NCBI GenBank assembly: GCA_018825305.1
Contig: JAHJEO010000018.1
Span: forward strand, 1 to 64,000
Reading direction: 5' to 3'
DNA length: 64,000 bases
Source: Gammaproteobacteria bacterium
Lineage (GTDB): Bacteria > Pseudomonadota > Gammaproteobacteria > Burkholderiales > Rhodocyclaceae
Shown here: positions 55,001 to 61,817 of the stretch, piece after piece
How the letters are laid out: each line of letters starts with the position of its first letter
Position numbering within the stretch: the stretch's first letter is position 1
Notes under the pieces: generated by a model
Told to the model about the DNA's origin: nothing
Databases searched by the model: none
The model's input: only the letters and a program-made list of their open reading frames with translations
Position numbers and translations under genes: made by a program

Positions 55001-55870
55001 CTCGGCGCTGGCGGGACGGCGAATGCCGGGTCCGCCGCCAACATGGGGACGGCGAACGCCGGGTCCGCCGCCAGCATGGGGACGGCGATCGGATTTCCCG
55101 CGCTGGTCGACGAAGGCGACAGCGTGGCCCTGCGTGCGTTCGATACCGAATCCAAAGCGAAGGCCATGCACCGCAAGGGGCTGGCGCGACTGTTTGCGCT
55201 GGCGCTGAAAGAGCAGGTGAAGGCGATCGAGAAGTTGCCGGGCCTGCGCGACATGGCGCTGCAGTTCATGCCCTTGGGTACCGAGAAGGAGTTGAAGGAG
55301 GCGCTGGTGGCCGCGACGCTCGAGCGCACCTGCCTGATGGCGCCGCTGCCGGCGACGGAGGCCGAATTCGCGGCGCGGCGCGAGGCGGCACGCGGCCGGA
55401 TTCTTCTGGTAGCGCAGGAAATTGCGCGGCTGATCGGAACGCTTCTGGTCGAGTATGCGGGTCTGCAGAAGAAACTCTCCGGAATGCAGAAAGCCTTTCC
55501 GCCAACGTGTGCCGACATTGCCGCGCAGATCGCGGCGCTGATGGGCAGGGGCTTCATCACCGCCACGCCGTTCGAACGCCTGCAATATTTCCCCCGCTAT
55601 CTCAAGGCCGCCGCGCTGCGCTTGGATAAGGTGCGGGCCGACCCGGCGCGCGATGCACGGCTGATGGCCGAGTGGCAGGGGGTCGCCCGGCCTTTCGAGC
55701 GTGAACGCTCGCAGCAGGCCAAGACCGGCGTGCCCGATCCATTCCATGAGGAGTTTCGCTGGCTGCTGGAGGAGTTGCGTGTAGCCTTGTTCGCCCAGGA
55801 GTTGCGCACGCCGTCGCCGGTGTCGGTGAAGCGCCTGCAAAAAATGTGGGAGGGACGCAGTCGTGGTTGA
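52028..55870 (+). CDS. hrpA: ATP-dependent RNA helicase HrpA
   Basis: A 1280-residue DEAH-box helicase. Walker A GETGSGKTTQLPKI is near 42-55, DEAH in LLIDEAHERSLN near 139-150, SAT in VTSATLDAERF, plus QRAGRCGRVSAGVCFRLY and the long C-terminal HrpA-specific region. It rescues stalled or colliding ribosomes and processes fimbrial mRNA in enterobacteria. An inserted low-complexity stretch near residues 990-1020 (GAGGTANAGSAANMGTANAGS in pieces) contains a dispersed repeat copy and two 33-bp tandem units. Relative to E. coli HrpA as remembered, this joins WTFGELPE to FPALVDEG. It overlaps the EI24 gene by 8 bases. Confidence 0.95.
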   Translation: MKFDSEARRAARPAIVYDEALPVNVRRAEIAAAIQQHQVIVVCGETGSGKTTQLPKICLELGRGCSGLIGHTQPRRIAARATATRIAQELKSELGRYVGYKIRFTDRTTPSSYIKLMTDGILLAETQTDPLLRQYDTLLIDEAHERSLNIDFLLGYLRQLLPKRPDLKVIVTSATLDAERFSRHFGSVGHPVPVIEVSGRLYPIETRYRPFGEDDGRDLNEAIVDAVGEAHRAGPGDVLVFLPGEREIREAAEALRKHHPPGLEILPLFARQSAQEQSRVFASHQGRRVVLATNVAETSLTVPGIRYVVDSGLARVKRYSHRNKVEQLQVEPVAQAAAKQRAGRCGRVSAGVCFRLYAEDDFDKRPPYTEPEILRSSLAGVILRMKSLHLGDVEDFPFLEAPLPRMITDGYQLLAELGAIDEATKDLTATGRELAKLPLDPKIGRMILAARQEGCLAEMVIIASALAAQDPRERPQEQAAAADQAHAKWKDERSEFLSYLKLWHAADEVWKHESSNKQRQWCRQNFVSWLRLREWRDVHGQLMTLCHEHSWKENQQPASYEAIHRALLAGLLGHIGLKHEAEPHYLGARGIKFFIHPGSTLVKKAGRWIVAAELVETSRLFARCIAKIEPEWLESVGAHLIRRHVYEPHWEKGPGQVVAWERVTLHGLMLHAKRRVHYGPTDPKLAREILIRSALVQGEVGEEWLKKWRFLQHNRKLEREIEHLEHKSRRPDVLVDEDLIHAFYDAKVPAGIFSLAAFDKWRREAEQTEPKLLFLEREQLMRHEAAGITTDAFPPLFEHRGQQWKVAYKHDPGAMDDGVTLALPLAALNQLPAERCEWLVPGLLKEKVVALLKTLPQKYRHRLQPLDAFAAGFCDAAAAPDDPPATTSEPLVRALTGAVEDKLAMKLPLDAFRPGELRPHLLMNFRLLDEHGGTLAISRNLAELRGQYADRVTQAFTQAEVKSPAGASCAGELAGLTGWTFGELPELLEVKLGAGGTANAGSAANMGTANAGSAASMGTAIGFPALVDEGDSVALRAFDTESKAKAMHRKGLARLFALALKEQVKAIEKLPGLRDMALQFMPLGTEKELKEALVAATLERTCLMAPLPATEAEFAARREAARGRILLVAQEIARLIGTLLVEYAGLQKKLSGMQKAFPPTCADIAAQIAALMGRGFITATPFERLQYFPRYLKAAALRLDKVRADPARDARLMAEWQGVARPFERERSQQAKTGVPDPFHEEFRWLLEELRVALFAQELRTPSPVSVKRLQKMWEGRSRG
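54996..55022 (-). repeat. Dispersed 27-bp repeat, copy 9
   Basis: The complementary strand is the same as the copy at 51356 with one change (CGAGTTTT for CGACTTTT). It lies in hrpA and runs straight into the 33-bp tandem repeat that starts at 55013. Confidence 0.8.
55013..55078 (+). repeat. 33-bp tandem duplication inside hrpA
   Basis: Two units (55013-55045 and 55046-55078) differ at two bases and encode GTANAGSAANM and GTANAGSAASM. A third partial unit GGGACGGCG follows at 55079. The copies keep the reading frame. Confidence 0.9.
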
Positions 55871-56582
55871 TTTTGCAAGGGTGTTCAACGCCCTCGGGCG
55901 TGCCGGCAAGGACCTCGGGCGGGGCGACATTTTGTGGCAGGCGACATGGCCACCGCTGCTGGCGATAACGCTGTGGAGCGGCGCGGCGTACTGGGTCTGG
56001 CAGCCGGCGAGCGCCTGGATCGTCGCCAGCCTGCCGGACTGGTCGTGGCTGGACTGGCTGGGCGGCTGGCTTGCGCACATTGCGCTGTTCCTGGTTTTCG
56101 CGCCGATGGTCTACGGCACGACGCTATTGCTGCTGGCGACCTTCGCCCTGCCGCGCATGATGCTCATCGTCGCCGCGCGCGACTATCCGCAACTGTCGCG
56201 CCAGGGCAGCAATCCTTTCTGGGGCAGCGTCTGGAATACGCTGGTGGTCGGCGTGGTGTTCGTGCTGGGATGGATCGCGACGCTGCCGCTGCTGTTGATT
56301 CCGGGGGCGCTGCTGGTGCTGCCGCTGCTGTGGACCGCCTGGCTTAATCAGCGCACGTTTCGCTTCGATGCGCTGGCCGAGCATGCCGGCGACGACGAGC
56401 GGCGTCGCATCGTCACCCGCCATGTCGGGGAATTCCGGCTGACCGGCCTGGTCACGGCGGCCGCACTGCATGTGCCGCTGCTGAATTTCATCGTACCGGC
56501 ATGGACGGCGCTGGCGTTCGTTCACCTGTGCCTCGGGCGTCTGGCCGATTTGCGACGGGAGGAGGGGGTATGCATAAGTTGA
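55863..56582 (+). CDS. EI24/CysZ-like membrane protein
   Basis: A 239-residue inner-membrane protein of the EI24 domain family. It has hydrophobic segments near 27-48, 65-93, 137-160, 160-175 and 200-225, and motifs LPRMMLIVAARDYPQL and FRFDALAEHA. CysZ, the best-known relative, takes up sulfate, but several family members differ, so transport cannot be assigned. It starts with GTG within the end of hrpA and overlaps the next gene by 13 bases. Its frame and composition are normal. Confidence 0.8.
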   Translation: MVDFARVFNALGRAGKDLGRGDILWQATWPPLLAITLWSGAAYWVWQPASAWIVASLPDWSWLDWLGGWLAHIALFLVFAPMVYGTTLLLLATFALPRMMLIVAARDYPQLSRQGSNPFWGSVWNTLVVGVVFVLGWIATLPLLLIPGALLVLPLLWTAWLNQRTFRFDALAEHAGDDERRRIVTRHVGEFRLTGLVTAAALHVPLLNFIVPAWTALAFVHLCLGRLADLRREEGVCIS

Positions 56583-57349
56583 CCGGCTGGGGCGCCATCA
56601 TCATTGGCGACGAGATCATGCGCGGCAAGCGGCAGGACAAGCACTTTGCCCGCGTCGTCGAGATCATGGCGGCGCGCGGGCTGCACCTGGACTGGGTCGA
56701 GTACCTCGGCGACGACCGGGGGCGCCTGACGGCCACGCTGCGGCGGACCTTGGATGGTGATGACGTGGTGTTCAGCTTCGGCGGCATCGGCGTCACGCCC
56801 GACGACCATACGCGCCAGGCTGCAGCTGCAGCCGCCGGCGTGTCGCTGCAACTGCATCCGGATGCCGAGCGGGAGATTCGCGCGCGCATGGCGGAACTGG
56901 GGCAGGAGGTGACGCCGTCGCGGCTGGAACTCGGAACGGTCGCCGCAGGCAGCCGCATCATCCCCAATCCCTTCAATCGCATCCCGGGATTTTCCTACGC
57001 CCACCATCACTTCTTTCCCGGCTTTCCGCAAATGGCCTGGCCGATGCTGGAATGGGTACTCGATACGCATTATCGCGAGCAGTTTCGCCACGATGCCGAG
57101 GCCGAATTCGCTCTGATCGTCTGGGAGGGACTGGAAGGCCATCTGCTCGACCTGATGCAGCGCATCGAAGCCGAATTCGCCGGAGTGACGGTGTTCAGCC
57201 TGCCGTCGCTTGGTAGCGAAACCGTGCGCCGCCACATCGAACTCGGCGTGCGCGGCGAGCCGGCACTGGCTGCTGCCGCTTTCGCCGTCATGCGCGCCGA
57301 ACTGGAGCGGCGCGGCCTCGAGCTTGGCGAAAAGGAAGCCGCCAAATAA
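56570..57349 (+). CDS. MoaB/Mog-domain (CinA-like) molybdopterin-binding family protein
   Basis: A 259-residue protein with a MoCF-biosynthesis-type domain at about 5-170: GAIIIGDEIMRGKRQDKHFARVVEIM, LGDDRGRLTATLRRTLDGDDVVFSFGGIGVTPDDHTRQAAA (in parts), then PNPFNRIPGFSYA and HHFFPGFPQMAWPM. It resembles the N-terminal domain of CinA but lacks the C-terminal deamidase domain. Function is not established. The start has GGGAGG upstream; a longer frame runs into the EI24 gene. Confidence 0.85.
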   Translation: MHKLTGWGAIIIGDEIMRGKRQDKHFARVVEIMAARGLHLDWVEYLGDDRGRLTATLRRTLDGDDVVFSFGGIGVTPDDHTRQAAAAAAGVSLQLHPDAEREIRARMAELGQEVTPSRLELGTVAAGSRIIPNPFNRIPGFSYAHHHFFPGFPQMAWPMLEWVLDTHYREQFRHDAEAEFALIVWEGLEGHLLDLMQRIEAEFAGVTVFSLPSLGSETVRRHIELGVRGEPALAAAAFAVMRAELERRGLELGEKEAAK

Positions 57350-57427
57350 AAGCCCCGGCCGGGGAGGAGGTCCGGTCGGGGCAGTCCCGGCCGAGGCCGG
57401 GGAGGAGGAGCGGGTAAAGCCTGAAGC
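57350..57427. terminator. GC-rich hairpin block between convergent genes
   Basis: The gap between the MoaB/Mog gene and the phasin gene holds a run of complementary GC blocks (CCCCGGCCGGGG near 57353, GTCCGGTCGGGGC, CCCGGCCGAGGCCGGGG). These can fold into one or two hairpins. Both genes end here, so this is a likely convergent terminator region. There is no clear T-run. Confidence 0.5.
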
Positions 57428-57988
57428 TTAGGCGGCTTTCTTGGCCTTCGGCGCGGCGGAGCCGACAGCCTTGACGGTCGCGCTGGTCGCGGCGGCGACG
57501 TTGGCTTCGGTCATCTCGGCGACTTGCTTGGCAGCCTTGCTCATGCTGTCGTAGGCCGAGTTGGCGGCGGCGATCGCGGACTTGACGGCGGCGACGGCGA
57601 CGTCGGAGCCGGCCGGGGCGTTCTTGGCAGCCTTGTCCAGCGCGGTCGACACGTTCTTGTTGATTTCGGCGAACTGGCCTTCGAACACCTTGCCCAGCTC
57701 TTCCTGAGTCTGGGTGGTGATTTCATAGACGCTGCGCGAGTAGGCGACGGCCTTTTCCAGAGCGGGCTGGGCCAGCGCGGTCTGCATGGTCATCAGTTCC
57801 TGCACGTCCTTGGCGGCCATCAGGGCCTTGGCGTTGCCGACGGCATCCTCAAGCAGGACGCGGGCGGTGTTGAGGTTGAGGGCAGCGATGCGCTCGGCGC
57901 TGGCGAAGGCGGTGTTGGCGAGCGTCAGCAGGGTCTCGACGTTGGCTTTGTTGGCGGTGCTCAGTTGCTCGGGGGTGGTGGCGTACAT
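57428..57988 (-). CDS. phaP: Phasin family protein
   Basis: Phasins coat polyhydroxyalkanoate granules. The 186-residue protein is amphipathic and almost wholly helical (MYATTPEQLSTANKANVETLLTLAN, FASAERIAALNLNTAR, FEGQFAEINKNVSTALDKAAKN). It ends in an alanine-lysine tail (APKAKKAA) reminiscent of DNA-binding phasins. It has a strong ribosome site (AGGAGA). PhaR-like sequences flank its promoter. No pha synthase gene is in the window, so its granule role is inferred from the family. Confidence 0.92.
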   Translation of the reverse strand: MYATTPEQLSTANKANVETLLTLANTAFASAERIAALNLNTARVLLEDAVGNAKALMAAKDVQELMTMQTALAQPALEKAVAYSRSVYEITTQTQEELGKVFEGQFAEINKNVSTALDKAAKNAPAGSDVAVAAVKSAIAAANSAYDSMSKAAKQVAEMTEANVAAATSATVKAVGSAAPKAKKAA

Positions 57989-58072
57989 GGTTATCTCCTA
58001 ATGATCAAATCGATTGGTTACCACTGTCTGTTCAGTGCGCGCCGGAGTTTTTATGCTGACCACCGAAGCGCT

Positions 58073-58089
58073 TTGTTGCAGTGCATCAC
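58073..58089. promoter_or_regulatory. PhaR-like site A, at the phasin transcription start
   Basis: TTTGTTGCAGTGCATCA is one of four related TTGTTGC/YTGCA sequences in this gap. It lies just downstream of the -10 box of the phasin promoter, a place where a bound repressor would block transcription. Confidence 0.5.
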
Positions 58090-58096
58090 GATTCGA

Positions 58097-58124
58097 ATTA
58101 TAGGAGTGAATAACTGGAAGTCAA
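58097..58124 (-). promoter_or_regulatory. Sigma-70 promoter of the phasin gene
   Basis: On the minus strand TTGACT (58119-58124) and TATAAT (58097-58102) are separated by 16 bp. The predicted start is about 58090, some 100 bases before the phaP ATG. Confidence 0.75.
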
Positions 58125-58129
58125 GAACT

Positions 58130-58148
58130 TTTTGTTGCGCTGCACAAT
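58130..58148. promoter_or_regulatory. PhaR-like site B, upstream of the phasin -35
   Basis: TTTTGTTGCGCTGCACAAT lies directly upstream of the -35 box. Two more relatives follow at 58188-58203 (TTGTTGTGCTGCATTT) and 58242-58258 (TGTGTTGCGTTGCACCC). PhaR in Ralstonia-type bacteria binds TGC-rich inverted motifs in phaP promoters (established in outline). Assignment here is by resemblance. Confidence 0.5.
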
Positions 58149-58271
58149 ATTTTTGTAATATTTGCAAAACGCATTAAAAACAACTAGTTGTTGTGCTGCA
58201 TTTATCCTGCTTGGTAGTTCGGGGGTCGCATGCGATGGCGCTGTGTTGCGTTGCACCCGCCCGAACGTCGC

Positions 58272-58910
58272 CTATTCGGTACGGGGATTGGCGAGGCCGC
58301 CAGCCGGAGCGAGGGGGATGGCAACGCCCTTGGCCGGCGCGGGCGGGGTGCCTTTGGCGGCCTTGGACTGGATCACCGCACGCACCCTGTCGGTCTTGCC
58401 GGCCGCTGCGGCACTGGTGCCGTCCGGTCCGCTGGTGACGAGGTAGCGCTCGGTCTTGCCATCGTAGGAGATGAACTGGCCGCGTACCTCGTCGAGTCCG
58501 CTCTTGACCATGGCGCGGACGAAGAACTCCGCCTTCTCTGCCTTGCTTTCGTATTCGATGCGCTCGGCTTCGCCGTCGACGAACTCATCCCTGCCCTCGC
58601 GCTTCTGACGGAAGCGCGCCAAACCACCGGCGCCGCCGTAGGCAATGCCCTTCTGGAAGCCTTCGGCGTCCTGCGTCACCACCAGGCGCTCGGTGCGGAT
58701 CAGCAGCGTGCCCTGCGCCAATTGCACATTGCCTTCGAACACCTGCACCTTCTTGGCGTCATCGACGGTGATGCGGTCGGCTTCGAGGTTGACTGGCTTT
58801 TCGCGGTCGGCGCGTTCTGCCAGTGCCGGCGCCGAGGCCGTGGCGCCCAATAGAACAAGGCTGGCAGCAGGGATCGTGCGACGCAATAGGGTCGTAATCG
58901 AGATAGTCAT
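58272..58910 (-). CDS. lptA: Lipopolysaccharide transport periplasmic protein LptA
   Basis: LptA bridges the periplasm in the LPS export machine. The 212-residue protein has a signal peptide (ending near PALAE, about residue 31) and the OstA-like beta-jellyroll (NLEADRITVDDAKKVQVFEGNVQLAQGTLLIRTERLVV, in parts, and VDGEAERIEYESKAEKAEF). Its C-terminal tail is long and proline-rich (APAKGVAIPLAPAGG). It overlaps lptC by 4 bases. In many relatives lptB and rpoN come next; here they do not, and the phasin gene is the next one. Confidence 0.92.
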   Translation of the reverse strand: MTISITTLLRRTIPAASLVLLGATASAPALAERADREKPVNLEADRITVDDAKKVQVFEGNVQLAQGTLLIRTERLVVTQDAEGFQKGIAYGGAGGLARFRQKREGRDEFVDGEAERIEYESKAEKAEFFVRAMVKSGLDEVRGQFISYDGKTERYLVTSGPDGTSAAAAGKTDRVRAVIQSKAAKGTPPAPAKGVAIPLAPAGGLANPRTE

Positions 58911-59482
58911 GGCGTTCTTCCTTGGTCGCGATGGATGGTGCCGCGCACCGGGCCGCGCAATGTCGTCAGCATGCTCTTGTTGTCGGCATGAAGCCCGCTG
59001 CCGGTGACGATGCTGCGACCCTGGGTGATGGTCACCGGCAGGTCAGTGCTTGCGGTTTCAAGGTCGGGCAGGACGTCGAGGCGGGCCGTGGCGACTTCGG
59101 TGGCGAGCCCGCCGTTGGCGGCGCTGCGAACCAGCAGGACGTTGCGTTCGAGCCGGACCGCCTTGGCATCCTTCGACACCAAGGCCTGTTCGGCGGTCAG
59201 CAGCGTCGGCGGCGTGCCATGAAAGGTGACGTGCGGCGTGAGCACCGTCGTCGTGTCGTCGTCCGGGTAGTGCAGCATGCGCGCCGCGGCCAGCGTGTGC
59301 TGCAGTTCGCCCTGGGTATCGAAGCGGCGGACCGTGAAGGTGTCGATAATGAAGTCCGGGTCGTGGCGGCCGCGGCCGCTGCGATCCAGAGCGGGCGGCT
59401 CACTGACGCGTTGCAGCCAGAATGTCAGCGCTGCCAGCACGCCGATCAGCAGCAGCGGCAACAGGGAACCGACTCGGCGCAT
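58907..59482 (-). CDS. lptC: LPS export ABC transporter periplasmic protein LptC
   Basis: A 191-residue bitopic protein with a single N-terminal membrane helix (LLPLLLIGVLAALTFWLQ) and the OstA/LptC fold: DFIIDTFTVRRFDTQGELQHTLAAARMLHYPDDDTTTV and similar. It passes LPS from the LptBFG extractor to LptA. It sits 2 bases after kdsC and overlaps lptA by 4 bases, so the group is one operon. Confidence 0.92.
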   Translation of the reverse strand: MRRVGSLLPLLLIGVLAALTFWLQRVSEPPALDRSGRGRHDPDFIIDTFTVRRFDTQGELQHTLAAARMLHYPDDDTTTVLTPHVTFHGTPPTLLTAEQALVSKDAKAVRLERNVLLVRSAANGGLATEVATARLDVLPDLETASTDLPVTITQGRSIVTGSGLHADNKSMLTTLRGPVRGTIHRDQGRTP

Positions 59483-59484
59483 TT

Positions 59485-60015
59485 TCAGGCCGGGGGCTGA
59501 TGCGGCGCCAGCGCGATGTCCAGCTTGCCTTGGGCGCGAAGGATCAATTCACAAACCTCGCGCGCCGCGCCGCCGCCGGCCGGTGCCCGGGCGACATAAT
59601 GGGCGCGCTGCTTGACCAGCGGGTGGCCGTCGGGCACCGTGGCGGCAAAGCCGCAGGCCGCCATTACGGCAAGATCCACCACGTCGTCGCCCATGTAGCC
59701 GGCCTGCGCGAAGTCGAGTCCTTCGCTGGCCAGCAGTTCCGCCATCACCGCGCGCTTGTCCTCGACGCCCTGAAAGATGAGGTCGATGCCGAGGTTTTCG
59801 GCGCGGCGTTCCACCAGCGCCGACTTTCTGCCGGTGATGATGGCAAGGCGGATACCGCCGGTGGCGAGAAGTTTCATGCCGAGGCCGTCACGGCTGTTGA
59901 AAGCCTTCATCACATCGCCGTCGGCCGAAAAGTGGAGGCCGCCGCCGGTCAGGACGCCATCGACGTCGAAGCCCATCAGTCGGACATTGCGGGCACGGGC
60001 AAGCGCTAGCATCAA
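59485..60015 (-). CDS. kdsC: 3-deoxy-D-manno-octulosonate 8-phosphate phosphatase KdsC
   Basis: A 176-residue HAD-type phosphatase that makes Kdo for lipopolysaccharide. The first motif MGFDVDGVLTGGGL carries the nucleophile, ITGRKSALVERRAE is the second motif with the Lys/Arg region, and GYMGDDVVDLAVM is the last acidic motif. Length is normal. Its start overlaps kdsD by 4 bases. A weak dispersed repeat match (59803-59829) falls on the ITGRKS segment, which is protein-conserved. Confidence 0.94.
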   Translation of the reverse strand: MMLALARARNVRLMGFDVDGVLTGGGLHFSADGDVMKAFNSRDGLGMKLLATGGIRLAIITGRKSALVERRAENLGIDLIFQGVEDKRAVMAELLASEGLDFAQAGYMGDDVVDLAVMAACGFAATVPDGHPLVKQRAHYVARAPAGGGAAREVCELILRAQGKLDIALAPHQPPA

Positions 60016-61007
60016 ACCACCTTGGCGCGGAAAAGGTCATGCATGTTGAGGGCTCCGACCAGCACGCCATCGGCATCGACGACGGGCAGGACGTAGGTCT
60101 TGAAGCGTTCCATCATCGCCACGGCGTCCACCGCCAGGCGCTCGGGCGCGATGGCATGGGGTTTTCGCGTCATGACGTCGGCGACGCCGGCGGTGCGCAG
60201 ATCGCCGACGCGCTCGATGGCGCGGCGCAGGTCGCCGTCGGTGAAGATGCCGGCGACCTGTCGGCCGCCCGCCAGGACGATCACCATGCCCATGCCGGCA
60301 CGCGTCATTTCCAGCAATGCGGCGGCAAGCGTGGCGGATTCTTCCACCACCGGAATGTCGGCACCGGACTTCATCACGTCGCGGACACGGGTCAGCAGTT
60401 TGCGCCCCAGGGCGCCGCCGGGATGGGACTTGGCAAAGTCGTCCGCGCCGAAGCCGCGCGCGTCGAGCAGCGCCACCGCCAGTGCGTCGCCCAGCGCCAG
60501 CGCCGCGGTGGTGCTGGCGGTGGGCGCGAGCTTGAGCGGGCAGGCTTCCTCGGCCACGGAAGCGTCGAGATGCACGTCGGCCTCGCGCGCCAGCGGCGAG
60601 TCGGGCCGGCCCGTGATGGCGATCAACTTGCCGCCCTGGCGCTTGACCAGAGGCACGATGGTCAGCAACTCGTCGCTGGTGCCGGAATTGGAAATGGCGA
60701 TCAGCACGTCGTCATGCGTGATCATGCCCAGGTCGCCGTGCACTGCTTCGGCCGCATGGACAAAATAGGCGGGAGTGCCGGTGCTGGCCATGGTCGCCGC
60801 TATCTTGCGCGCGATGTGGCCGGACTTGCCGATGCCGGAGACGATGACCCGCCCGGAACTGGACAGGATCAAGCCGACCGCACGCTCGAAGTCGCCGTCG
60901 ATGCGTTCCGCGAGCGCGGTGATGGCGTTTGCCTCGATGCGCAAAACCTGCTGCGCCATTTCGACGGCGTGGCTGGCGTTGTGGCTTGAATTGGGGGCGG
61001 AGGGCAT
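60012..61007 (-). CDS. kdsD: D-arabinose 5-phosphate isomerase KdsD/KpsF
   Basis: The enzyme converts ribulose-5-phosphate to arabinose-5-phosphate, the first Kdo step. The 331 residues hold a SIS domain (about 40-175: VIVSGIGKSGHIARKIAATMASTGTPAYFVHAAEA in parts) and two CBS domains (about 205-325: VRDVMKSGADIPVV and VMTRKPHAIAPERL). It is first in the kdsD-kdsC-lptC-lptA operon. A TATAAT box (61016-61021) lies only 8 bases before the ATG. Confidence 0.94.
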   Translation of the reverse strand: MPSAPNSSHNASHAVEMAQQVLRIEANAITALAERIDGDFERAVGLILSSSGRVIVSGIGKSGHIARKIAATMASTGTPAYFVHAAEAVHGDLGMITHDDVLIAISNSGTSDELLTIVPLVKRQGGKLIAITGRPDSPLAREADVHLDASVAEEACPLKLAPTASTTAALALGDALAVALLDARGFGADDFAKSHPGGALGRKLLTRVRDVMKSGADIPVVEESATLAAALLEMTRAGMGMVIVLAGGRQVAGIFTDGDLRRAIERVGDLRTAGVADVMTRKPHAIAPERLAVDAVAMMERFKTYVLPVVDADGVLVGALNMHDLFRAKVV

Positions 61008-61015
61008 GGCGGGCG

Positions 61016-61021
61016 ATTATA
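61016..61021 (-). promoter_or_regulatory. TATAAT box just before kdsD
   Basis: The minus-strand TATAAT is followed after 8 bases by the kdsD ATG. No convincing -35 hexamer is seen at 16-18 bp. If used, the message would be leaderless or have a 1-3 base leader, or the true start codon would be a later Met. Confidence 0.4.
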
Positions 61022-61030
61022 GCAACCGCA

Positions 61031-61062
61031 AAGACAAAGCCCGCCGAAGCGGGCTTTGTCTT
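61031..61062. terminator. Hairpin terminator after the prepilin gene
   Basis: A perfect 14-bp stem (AAGACAAAGCCCGC at 61031-61044 and its complement 61049-61062) has a 4-base loop. It lies between the stop of the prepilin gene and kdsD. Both outer arms are moderately A/T-rich. It probably isolates the prepilin transcript. Confidence 0.75.
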
Positions 61063-61103
61063 GAGGGGGTAAATGGTAATCTGACCCCTATTTAACTCCC
61101 GCG

Positions 61104-61817
61104 CTAGTTAGCTACGCAGACGGTGTAGAGGTTCGTATCCTCGGCAGCGGTCAGGTTTACACCTGAGGTAGCCGCCGTTGCCAAACCACCAGGGTTCGCG
61201 ATGTTTTCCGCAGTCGTTCCGATTACGCGAAATGTGCCAGATGTGGTATTGCCATCGTCGATCGTGGTGTCGATCTGGCGCGCAAAGCGACCTTGGATAC
61301 CAGCGGAACAGATGAAAAAGTTGCCTGACCATGCTCCTGCGGTGGTGATGACCGGTTCGCCCGTGATACCCATCAAGCCGCCGTCAGCATTGCGGGGTAT
61401 GTAGTCTGCGCCGCCCAGCACTGTTGGTCCGGCAGCCAGGTTAGCTACCCGAACATGTTGCCAGAACATATAGGACTCGTCGGTCTGGACTGGGGCACCA
61501 GCCCAAAACCAAGGACCGTTGATGCGACCGTTGCCGACGTTGGCCGCCGGAGGCTCCGGGCATGCCGGATCGCCGGCACACACGGCCGGAGCGCCCAGAT
61601 GAGCGGTTGCTGCCCGGTCGTCACCAGGAAGTGCGCGGTACTTGTCCTGATATGCGTAAATAAAAGTCGAGATATTTCTGAAGTCATTGGCGAGGTTCTT
61701 CACCTTCGCGCTGTTGATCAGTTCCTGACCCTTCAGCACGCCACCGAGAAGAAGGCCGATAATCACCAGCACGATGGCGATTTCGACGAGGGTAAAGCCT
61801 TGTTGTTTGCGGTACAT
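61104..61817 (-). CDS. Type IV prepilin-like protein
   Basis: A 237-residue prepilin. The class III signal sequence MYRKQQG/FTLVEIAIVLVIIGLLLGG has the cleavage glycine at position 7, Phe+1 and Glu+5. The following globular part is long for a pilin, with paired cysteines (VCAGDPACPEPP near 79-89, FICSAG and a final CVAN), and reads more like a minor or toxin-coregulated-type pilin than a PilA or GspG. It is a single-gene unit with AGGAG before its ATG and a hairpin after it. Assembly machinery is not in the window. Confidence 0.85.
   Translation of the reverse strand: MYRKQQGFTLVEIAIVLVIIGLLLGGVLKGQELINSAKVKNLANDFRNISTFIYAYQDKYRALPGDDRAATAHLGAPAVCAGDPACPEPPAANVGNGRINGPWFWAGAPVQTDESYMFWQHVRVANLAAGPTVLGGADYIPRNADGGLMGITGEPVITTAGAWSGNFFICSAGIQGRFARQIDTTIDDGNTTSGTFRVIGTTAENIANPGGLATAATSGVNLTAAEDTNLYTVCVAN

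Noticed and set aside
59803-59829. Tenth copy of the dispersed repeat in kdsC
   Set aside because: The match is weaker and falls on the conserved KdsC motif ITGRKS, so protein conservation alone explains it.
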